Assembly (NCBI RefSeq): GCF_013201545.1
Contig: NZ_CP053746.1
Span: forward strand, 3,127,001-3,191,000
DNA length: 64,000 nt
Reading direction: 5' to 3'
DNA from: Pseudomonas graminis
Lineage (GTDB): Bacteria; Pseudomonadota; Gammaproteobacteria; Pseudomonadales; Pseudomonadaceae
Shown here: positions 48,601 to 55,355 of the stretch, piece by piece
Numbering within the stretch: position 1 is the first letter of the stretch
Layout of the letters: the number at the start of each line of letters is the position of its first letter
Program-made: the position numbers and the translations under genes
The notes under the pieces: generated by a model
The model's input: only the letters and a program-made list of their open reading frames with translations
What the model was told of the DNA's origin: nothing
Database searches by the model: none

Positions 48601-49855
48601 TCCCAACACCATCACCTTGATGTGCGTCCCGGTGCCTATCCCGATACCGGGTGGCTGGACGTGGGGAGGGCCGCCCTGGGCGGCGGCTTCACTGCTGGAG
48701 GGTGCGGCCATCTATTTTTCGGACAGTGCCGAAGCGCAGATGCGTGCCGATGCCCGTGAGCGGCGGCGCACCGAGTGGGCGTTCCTCAAGGACGAGGCGC
48801 AAAAGCAGGTCGAGGCGCTCGCCCTGCAGGATGAACTGCAGCAGATGTTGATTCGTTCAGCACAACTGAAACGCAATCGCTCTCGCAAATCCAGTGAAGC
48901 GGCGCAGGCGCTGTATGCATTTATCCAAAACCGCGCCACCAATGCGGCCCTGTATCAGTGGCTGGGCGGGCAGATGGCCACGCTTTATTTTCAGGCCTAC
49001 GACGCCGTGTTTTCGCTGTGCCTGGCCACCGAAGCATGCTGGCAATACGAGATCGGAGATGGCAACACGCGCTTCATACCGGTCAATACGTGGCAGGACA
49101 ACCGCCACGGGCTTACGGCCGGAGAAAGCCTGGGACTGGGGCTGATGCAAATGGAGTCGGCCTTCCTTGTGCGCAATGAGCGGTCCCTTGACCTGGCAAA
49201 AACTGTATCGCTAAGACGCTTGCTGGCCGACTACCAAACCGACGGGAACGAGGCAGGCTGGCCTTCCGTGATCGCCCAGTTGCGTACGTCTGGCACCCTT
49301 GATTTTGCCTTGAAGCCATCGCTGTTCGACCGGGATTATCCGGGCCACTACTTGCGTCAACTGGAACAGGTGACCCTGTCGCTGTCCGGTGTGCTGGGGC
49401 CGTTCGAAAACGCCCGGGCGGTGCTTGGACAGCTCACTAACAGCTACTTGTTGAAGGCTGATTTGGGTGGTTGCAAACACATGTATCAGCAGGCCAATGA
49501 GTTGCCGGGCGAGCACGATGACGTCAATCCCGGGTTTGTCATCGCCAATCCCAGATCAGGGCAGCAGATCGCGATCTCCGGTGATACCGAAGACAGCGGT
49601 CTGCATACGCCCCTGGCGGGCGATGAGCGTTACCTGCCCTTTGAGGGTACTGGCGCGGTATCGAGCTGGACGCTGACGTTTGCGCGACATGAATGTGTCA
49701 CGCAGCAACGAATGTTCGATGACTTGCAGGACATCATCATCCACCTGCGCTATCGCGCTAGGGACGGTGGAAAAGTGTTTGCCGAACAGGTCAAGGCGCT
49801 GCTGCCACCCCCTGACCGGTGTCGTTTAGCGGCGACGCTGGCGGCCAGCCTTTAA
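45683..49855 (+). CDS. tcaB: Tc toxin A subunit, C-terminal half (TcaB-like), paralogue 1
   Basis: 1390 aa. Order: ABC-toxin N-terminal region (~8-140; 'DLYEYLLIDNQVSAEVDTSR', 'WAGYQMLADYPENYLDP'), a neuraminidase-like domain, a divergent AT-richer segment (~263-480), then the conserved helical channel region ('AIFMLYVDNLIAWGDSLYRQ', 'TRDTLNEAQLHYVRALSLLG'). A hydrophobic pore-tip loop (~973-1009) and the C-terminal TcB-binding domain follow ('FEGTGAVSSWTLTF' at ~1320). The channel matches the central part of Photorhabdus TcdA, but the tip reads 'CVPVPIPIPGGWTWGGPPW' instead of the usual GGMHxG form. The ATG at 45683 has GAGGA 8 bases upstream; a TTG at 45641 is not needed. Tandem with paralogue 2. 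Confidence 0.87.
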   Translation: MDTQHMGRFQEQHRDALVAYYLGQLVPRSEFPAPDNIITPDDLYEYLLIDNQVSAEVDTSRVAQGIASIQQHVHAIYNGMEPGFGKIPDLAEHTRTQQLWREGMSEYSTWAGYQMLADYPENYLDPSLRLGKTEAFKALEGDLAQARLTTDTVQKALGNYLTLFEEVSNLNTVACYIDGVDFRQSDYYFIGRQTVEPFACYWRKAAIDLDGSSPVVPPSAWTEWKKIETQTSGKVTHIRPVVVEGRLHVVWLEQLREGLDENDKPMADSFIYRLKVSYLQSNGQWSASISLKEPLMPSVETIEADDYGLCAFADYRSSYSGPRLVIAFMKRTVASLQGYAFVLVKDRYWKSVSPSLQVREAAVRQLGIDSARAQMVMEVADTDGQIWAIESVEWTPTGDNYCGPLSAYLDVEVKVRQISGKWGVETVGICDKPWYETNTLQPAKLNFAVWDYTGVMSSSLTLNGRARTKIRPKSFSGQENKMTVHFGMQSTTSGLGYNEFTITRKERSDAMPTIVTTADGSQFIDLECLLVPSLRYVRLNTAFAGELVRRAEVSVEAALGWEAQHMLEGAPPGKQPQPVDFNGANGRYFWELFFHLPHLVATRLHQSFDYAGAEHWLHYLFNPQARVAPLHPAPALVDWLPYWTSRPLAFADDPSRDTAAPRDPDTIAYGAPSHYRKAIFMLYVDNLIAWGDSLYRQVTRDTLNEAQLHYVRALSLLGPLSKGRSISQWAPQTLAQAARHEDDALAAFEVSPAASLEHVTSASLGAESWLRLIDAPWFRLPVNTRLLDVWDQLDARLSNLRNNLTLDGRPMKLALYEAPANPQDLLRAQLAGSSAAVRRLGALAIIAPYRFSAMLMRARSAVDTLMAFGNQLQAHMENRDRAEQQSLQQAHLLELTQFVETFDTQAIQQAEFNLAALKSRREQLHAKVASYDKWLEEDVSDAELAAEQMLAGASASRMVAAGLRSAGSALSALPNTITLMCVPVPIPIPGGWTWGGPPWAAASLLEGAAIYFSDSAEAQMRADARERRRTEWAFLKDEAQKQVEALALQDELQQMLIRSAQLKRNRSRKSSEAAQALYAFIQNRATNAALYQWLGGQMATLYFQAYDAVFSLCLATEACWQYEIGDGNTRFIPVNTWQDNRHGLTAGESLGLGLMQMESAFLVRNERSLDLAKTVSLRRLLADYQTDGNEAGWPSVIAQLRTSGTLDFALKPSLFDRDYPGHYLRQLEQVTLSLSGVLGPFENARAVLGQLTNSYLLKADLGGCKHMYQQANELPGEHDDVNPGFVIANPRSGQQIAISGDTEDSGLHTPLAGDERYLPFEGTGAVSSWTLTFARHECVTQQRMFDDLQDIIIHLRYRARDGGKVFAEQVKALLPPPDRCRLAATLAASL

Positions 49856-49916
49856 CAGGATAGTGCCGCTCCGGCGGCGCGGCGTACGCACATCAACGGA
49901 TGATGAGGGCAAGGCC

Positions 49917-52900
49917 ATGAGCCAGGCAATTATTGGGGTTCTGGAAGAACAACGACGGGATGCTTTGGTCGCCTACTACCTGGGCCAGCTCGCTCCCCAG
50001 GGAAACGCGGCGTTGAGTCCGGCGCTGACCCAAGACGATCTATACGAGTATCTGCTGATCGACAATCAGGTCACCGGTCAGGTGGACACCAGTCGAGTGG
50101 CGCAGAGCATTGCCAGCGTCCAGCAACATATTCATGCCATCTACAATGGCATGGAGCCAGGCTACGCCAATGCATCCCGCGAATCGCTGACGCTCTGGCG
50201 CGAGGGCATGTCGCAGTACAGCGTGTGGGCGGGCTACCAGATGCTTGCGGATTACCCCGAAAACTATCTTGACCCGACGCTGCGACTCGACAAGACGACC
50301 CTGTTCGAGACCTTCGAATCAGAAATCGCCCAGGCCCGGTTGTCTCGGGATTCGGTTCAAAGCGCGTTGGGCAACTACCTGCAGGCATTCGAGCTGATCA
50401 GCAATCTGCAGATCACCGGTTGTTATGTGGACAGCACGAAGTTTTTGGATGCCGATTACTATTTTATAGGGCGGCAAAGCATCGAGCCGTTTGGGTTTTA
50501 TTGGCGCAAGGCGCATTTATATCCGGGAGACGATGCAACCAAACCGACCATGGCGGGCTGGACACAGTGGTTGCCGATTGACTCGGTCTCGGGTGCACAT
50601 ATAAAACATTGTCGGCCGGTTGTGATGGATGGGCGGTTATATGCGGTCTGGGCTGAATGCGGGAAAGCGATGTATGACGATGCCGGGGCTACCACCGGTG
50701 AGTTCGAATATCATCTGAAGCTGGCATATCGAAGGCTTGATAATGGCTGGAGTGTGCCAATTCATCTTCAGTCGGGCGTGGCACCGGATGAGTTGCTCGC
50801 CAATGAGGTGAGTGCCGAGGGTGTTGTTACAAAAGGCTATCGACTCGGTGTTGGCACTGACCGGGCCACTGATGGTCGCCGACTGTTAGCGGTACACTTT
50901 GTCTCACAAGGATTCGAGCCTGATATCAATATTCACCTGGTACGCGACAGTCTTTTAAATTCTGTCAACATTGATCTGTCCGGGAGCATGGATGCAATGC
51001 TTGGTGTAGACAGCCGTCGGGTTCAGTTCGCCTTCGACGATGTGGCCAGCAGGTATACGATTGCGCCGATAACGTGGGATCAAACAAGCGAGGGAACTGT
51101 ACTCGGGAGAGGAGAGTTGGCGGTCAATCAAAACTTGACACTTCACGTCGATTGGAAAAACGGAGTCGGGACCCTTCAAGGGTTCTGCAATAAGGCAGTC
51201 AATGTAAAGCGAGACAGTGATTTTATTTATAGTAAATCCATCGACTACAGTCAGCGGTATGGATTTCATGTGGACGTCATCTCAGGTATCGGCGATTTAA
51301 CCTTCAGCGTGATCAGGTTCATCGACAAGCACCTGGAGATTCCTCCTATAAGCGCATCACTCATTTATGCTGGAGAGGTGCTCTGTACCGTTACTGAAGC
51401 CGACTTCGCGGACCACCCTGACGAGTACTTCAGTTATATGCAGGCACAGAAAGTTATTAAGTTTGATCAAGAGGCGTTTGAATTGACGGGCAGTGACGGT
51501 GAGTTCATCGCCAACATTAGCGATAGCATGGACTGGCCACTGGATTGTGCTCACTACAAGCCTAATTACCAACCGGCGGAGATGGAGTGGGTTATCCGCC
51601 GCTTCAATCCTAATATATCGGTAGGAGGTGGGAAATTAGTTTTAAATGGCGCTGCCAAGACGCTCTTGCTCAATCACGAATGGGCGACGGGTTTTGACCA
51701 TAATCGTGTGTATCAGTGGGGTGAAAAACTGGGTGATGACGTGAGGTTCGGCGCAAACGCATTCAAGGTGGAGCTGGTGCCTGTATCCACCCCCGCTCCA
51801 CTGATCATGACAACCCCAGCTGGCGCGCATTACCTTGATCTCAGCACCATCGGCATCGATGCCAGCGCCGCTTCCATCCGCCTCAACACCCTTTTCGCCA
51901 AGGAACTGTCGCACAAGGCTGCTTTCTCGCTGGAAAGTGCTTTGTCCTGGGAAACCCAGCACACGGTGGAACCTGAATTACCCGGCCAGACCGCGCCGGT
52001 TTACCTGGACTTCGACGGCGCCAATGGCCTTTATTTCTGGGAGATTTTCTTTCACGTCTCGCACTTGGTCGCCTGGCGCTTACAGCAGGAGTTCGACTAC
52101 TCAGAAGCGCAGGCCTGGCTGGAGCGTCTGTTCAATCCGCAAATGCGCGTTGCTCCCCTTTACCCGCCGCCTTCAACGACAGATTGGTTGCCTTATTGGA
52201 GTTGCCGTCCGCTGGGCCTGCCTGATCGCTTCAACCCCGAGCTGGAAGGTTTGGGCAATCCTGACGCCATCGCGCGAGGGGCGCCGTCGCACTACCGCAA
52301 AGCGATATTCATGCTCTACGTGAACAACCTCATGACCTGGGGCGACATGCTGTATCGCCAGGTCACCCGCGACACCCTCAACGAGGCCAAGCTGCTGTAC
52401 GTTCGGGCAGGCTCCCTGTTAGGCCCGTTGTCGAAGGGCCGCAGTATCAGCCGCTGGACGCCCGCGACCCTGTCTGCTGTGCTGGAACCGGAGAAGCGTT
52501 CCTTTGCCTTGCTCGAGTCGTCCATGCTTGACGCGCTGCGTGACTTGATCCCGCTGCGCGACGACGGCGCACCCTGGCTGCGTCTGCTTGATCTCCCGGC
52601 CTTCCGACTGCCGGTCAACAGCCAGTTGCTGGACCTGTGGAGCCAGCTGGAGCAACGGCTGTTCAACCTGCGGAACAACCTGACGCTGGATGGCAAGCCG
52701 ATGCAATTGGCGCTGTACGAAGCCCCGGCGAATCCGCTGGACCTGCTGCGTGCGCAGTTGAGCGGCTCGAGCCTGAGCCAGCGGCGCCTGGGCTCGCTGG
52801 CAATCATCCCGCCGTATCGTTTTCGCGCCATGCTGCCACGCACCCAATACGCGGTGGAAATGTTGATCCGTTTTGCCCAGCTAGTGCTCAACCACATGGA

Positions 52901-54461
52901 ATCCCGGGACCGCGCCGAGCAGGATGAACTGCAGCAGGGGCAGATCGTCGATGATCTGGCGACCTTTGCCGAGCGGCTGCAACAAAATGCCATCGATGAG
53001 GCCGGCAAAAGCCGCGACGCGTTGCAAGCAAGTCGTCGCGGTGTCGCCGCGCGCAAGGCGTATTACGACGCGTTAGTGCGCAAGGATGTCAGCGCGCTGG
53101 AGAAATCTGCCCATGGCAAGCGTATGGCTGCGATGGGCTCTACCGTTGCTGCCCGGGCGCTGGGTGCCGCGGGACACTTCGCCAACCTGGCACCTAACCT
53201 GTTCGGTGGTGCCACCGGTGGCATGCACTGGGGCGGCGCTGCTTTTGGCCCGGCGGAATTAGCCGAAAGTGCCGCTGCAGTATTGTCGGAGCTGGCCCAG
53301 GTACAACTGACCACTGACATGCAAAATCGCCGTCGTGACGAGTGGCAGTTCATGGCCAAACAGGCTGAGTTCGAGCTGGAAATACTCGATCAGCAGATCC
53401 AGGCGCAGGAAGTGAACATGCAGTCGGCCACAACCAGTCTGGAACAGGCCACCAAAGCGCGGGAACAGGCGCAAGCGATGTACGCCTTCATCAAAGGGCG
53501 GGCCTGCGGCGCTGGGCTGTATCAATGGTTGTTGAGCCAGATGTCGACGCTGTATTTCCAGGCCTACGACGCCGTGCTCTCGATGTGCTTGAGCACCGAA
53601 GCCTGTTGGCAGTATGAAATCGGCGACCGCGATACGCGGTTTATCTCGACCACCGCCTGGGCTGATAACCGCTTCGGGTTGACAGCGGGCGAGTCCCTTA
53701 AATTGGGCTTGCTGCAGATGGAGTCGGCGTATATGAGTCGTCATGAGCGGCGCCTTGAACTGACAAAAACCGTGTCGCTCAAAGCGCTATTGCAGGATTA
53801 CGATCCAGGCGCTGCTTTCTCGTCGCAGACAGCTGCCACGGGTTGGGACGCGGTGGTCGAGACTCTGCGGGCCGAGGGTGAAATCAATTTTCAGCTCAAG
53901 TCCTCGACATTCGACAAGGACTACCCCGGCCATTACTTGCGCCAACTGGTGCGGGTATCGGTGTCATTGCCAGTCGTGCTCCAACCCTATCAGGACATTC
54001 ATGCAACGCTGAGCCAGCAGTCCAGCAGCTACCTGTTGAAGCCGCAGATTGGCAATGTGAAATACCTTTATCAACAGGCTGGGGAGCTGGCAGAAGGCGA
54101 CGAAGATATTCGTCAGGACCAGATCGTCTTTAACCCGCGATCCAATCAGCAGATTGGTCTTTCCAGCGGTGTTGATGACCACGGCATGGCTACGCTGGAC
54201 TTTGGCGATGAGCGTTATTTCCCGTTTGAAGGCACGGGCGCCATCTCTAGCTGGACGCTGAGTTTCCCCAACCATGAATCCGAGAGTCAGCAGGCTATGC
54301 TTGCAACGCTGACCGACGTCATCTTGCATGTGCGATACATGGCGCTCGACGGCGGAAAAGCGTTCAGTGATGAGGTCGAGGCGTTGGTGGCGTCGGTCGA
54401 AGAAGGGGAGGCCAGTCGTCGCGCACCGCCGGGTGCACGCCACGACCGGGTCACTCACTAG
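49917..54461 (+). CDS. tcaB: Tc toxin A subunit, C-terminal half (TcaB-like), paralogue 2
   Basis: 1514 aa, same architecture as paralogue 1 but with a longer divergent middle (~225-620). The N-terminal region ('RRDALVAYYLGQLAPQ', 'NYLDPTLRLDKTTLFE') and the channel ('FMLYVNNLMTWGDMLYRQ') are closely similar. The pore tip (~1089-1115, 'GGATGGMHWGGAAFGPAEL') has the canonical TcdA-like GGMH form. The TcB-binding end is 'YFPFEGTGAISSWTLSF' at ~1437, followed by a short charged tail. The ATG at 49917 was chosen by alignment with paralogue 1; upstream in-frame codons to 49863 are open but look non-coding. The stop overlaps the stop of the converging minus-strand gene. No TcB or TcC gene follows. 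Confidence 0.87.
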   Translation: MSQAIIGVLEEQRRDALVAYYLGQLAPQGNAALSPALTQDDLYEYLLIDNQVTGQVDTSRVAQSIASVQQHIHAIYNGMEPGYANASRESLTLWREGMSQYSVWAGYQMLADYPENYLDPTLRLDKTTLFETFESEIAQARLSRDSVQSALGNYLQAFELISNLQITGCYVDSTKFLDADYYFIGRQSIEPFGFYWRKAHLYPGDDATKPTMAGWTQWLPIDSVSGAHIKHCRPVVMDGRLYAVWAECGKAMYDDAGATTGEFEYHLKLAYRRLDNGWSVPIHLQSGVAPDELLANEVSAEGVVTKGYRLGVGTDRATDGRRLLAVHFVSQGFEPDINIHLVRDSLLNSVNIDLSGSMDAMLGVDSRRVQFAFDDVASRYTIAPITWDQTSEGTVLGRGELAVNQNLTLHVDWKNGVGTLQGFCNKAVNVKRDSDFIYSKSIDYSQRYGFHVDVISGIGDLTFSVIRFIDKHLEIPPISASLIYAGEVLCTVTEADFADHPDEYFSYMQAQKVIKFDQEAFELTGSDGEFIANISDSMDWPLDCAHYKPNYQPAEMEWVIRRFNPNISVGGGKLVLNGAAKTLLLNHEWATGFDHNRVYQWGEKLGDDVRFGANAFKVELVPVSTPAPLIMTTPAGAHYLDLSTIGIDASAASIRLNTLFAKELSHKAAFSLESALSWETQHTVEPELPGQTAPVYLDFDGANGLYFWEIFFHVSHLVAWRLQQEFDYSEAQAWLERLFNPQMRVAPLYPPPSTTDWLPYWSCRPLGLPDRFNPELEGLGNPDAIARGAPSHYRKAIFMLYVNNLMTWGDMLYRQVTRDTLNEAKLLYVRAGSLLGPLSKGRSISRWTPATLSAVLEPEKRSFALLESSMLDALRDLIPLRDDGAPWLRLLDLPAFRLPVNSQLLDLWSQLEQRLFNLRNNLTLDGKPMQLALYEAPANPLDLLRAQLSGSSLSQRRLGSLAIIPPYRFRAMLPRTQYAVEMLIRFAQLVLNHMESRDRAEQDELQQGQIVDDLATFAERLQQNAIDEAGKSRDALQASRRGVAARKAYYDALVRKDVSALEKSAHGKRMAAMGSTVAARALGAAGHFANLAPNLFGGATGGMHWGGAAFGPAELAESAAAVLSELAQVQLTTDMQNRRRDEWQFMAKQAEFELEILDQQIQAQEVNMQSATTSLEQATKAREQAQAMYAFIKGRACGAGLYQWLLSQMSTLYFQAYDAVLSMCLSTEACWQYEIGDRDTRFISTTAWADNRFGLTAGESLKLGLLQMESAYMSRHERRLELTKTVSLKALLQDYDPGAAFSSQTAATGWDAVVETLRAEGEINFQLKSSTFDKDYPGHYLRQLVRVSVSLPVVLQPYQDIHATLSQQSSSYLLKPQIGNVKYLYQQAGELAEGDEDIRQDQIVFNPRSNQQIGLSSGVDDHGMATLDFGDERYFPFEGTGAISSWTLSFPNHESESQQAMLATLTDVILHVRYMALDGGKAFSDEVEALVASVEEGEASRRAPPGARHDRVTH

Positions 54462-54817
54462 CGGATTTCGCTGATGTATGCCCCTACATCCTTGAGGATG
54501 ATTCGCAACGTTGCATCCAGATCGGCCAGCTCACTGGCCGGCGTGCTGTGCAGGATTTCGTAGGACGTATCTCCGCCCAGATGGATGGCGTCCCCGGCGT
54601 CAATCTCCAACATCAGGCGGGTGGCGCTGAAGGTAACGATGATCTGCTCGTCGACGTGAATGGTGTCGTCGCGGAAGGTGATGTCGACTTCGTCCTCGTC
54701 CGGAAAGCGCGCCAGCATGAACAGGTCGCCGTTTGACCCATGGCAACACGCCAGCGCCATGTCATCTTCCTCCTCGTCACAGGGGTTGTAGATGAAACTG
54801 TCGGTGGTCATGAGCAT
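54458..54817 (-). CDS. Small conserved hypothetical protein
   Basis: 119 aa, acidic and soluble, unknown function. An N-terminal acidic segment ('NPCDEEEDDMALACC') is followed by a beta-rich part ('DEVDITFRDDTIHVDEQIIV', 'LMLEIDAGDAIHLGG'). By position it may correspond to the gene between gdhB and moxR in P. aeruginosa (PA3069, from memory). The start at 54817 has AAGGAA nine bases upstream; the in-frame Met two codons later is possible. The 3' end overlaps tcaB paralogue 2 by a few bases, tail to tail. Confidence 0.65.
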   Translation of the reverse strand: MLMTTDSFIYNPCDEEEDDMALACCHGSNGDLFMLARFPDEDEVDITFRDDTIHVDEQIIVTFSATRLMLEIDAGDAIHLGGDTSYEILHSTPASELADLDATLRIILKDVGAYISEIR

Positions 54818-55355
54818 GGGGATATTCCTTGAGGGTGTCGGGGGGCTGAGCGGGATTTTGCCAGTGTTCGCGCACATTTGCCCACTCGCTGACTGCCCAT
54901 CCCTGTAGGAGTGAGCTTGCTCGCGATGGCGCCAGTACTGTCAACGCATCTTCAAGGTGCCCACCACCGCTTCGCGAGCAAGCTCACTCCTTCGGGGTCT
55001 GGGTTGTCATCTGAGTCAGGTGGCGCCTCCGCCGTTCTCGCAACATTCCGTAGCAACCCGATGTCCGAATATGTCGCAGCATCGCAAGCAGGCGCGCAGC
55101 GGGTCTCGTTAAGCTGCGCAGCAGATGAAACGCTGTACAGCCGAGCCTGCCTGGGCGACGGTGTACGCGGTTCATTCGGGTCGGCCAGATGTGACGGCGC
55201 ACACACGACAAGCGTTAGTACTTAAGCAAAGCGATACGCTTTGCCCGTAGTCACGTTTTCCTGACTATCCTCGTGCAGCGGTAAACGCGACACTCGACCC
55301 GGCACCACGCATCTCTCCTAAGACCGTATATAAAAGCCCAAGCGGAGTACCAAAG
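54818..55355. other. Upstream region of gdhB
   Basis: Holds an inverted REP pair (54901-54992), a sequence TGTCGC-N8-AA at 55072-55087 that fits one half of the Pseudomonas ArgR box, and a perfect 19-base inverted repeat GCAAAGCG-ATA-CGCTTTGC at 55226-55244, about 110 bp before the gdhB start. No gene seen. Confidence 0.5.
54901..54992. repeat. REP pair (inverted)
   Basis: CTGTAGGAGTGAGCTTGCTC and GAGCAAGCTCACTCCTTC face each other about 50 bp apart, between the small hypothetical gene and gdhB. Confidence 0.88.

Noticed and set aside
40686..49855. tcaA and tcaB1 as one TcA gene broken by a frameshift
   Set aside because: The second gene has its own ATG and GAGGA 38 bp after the first stop, both proteins begin and end at natural domain limits, and the TcaA/TcaB split form is known in the family.
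54911..55225. 104-residue frame upstream of gdhB
   Set aside because: Begins inside a REP pair, has no ribosome binding site and no protein-like pattern.
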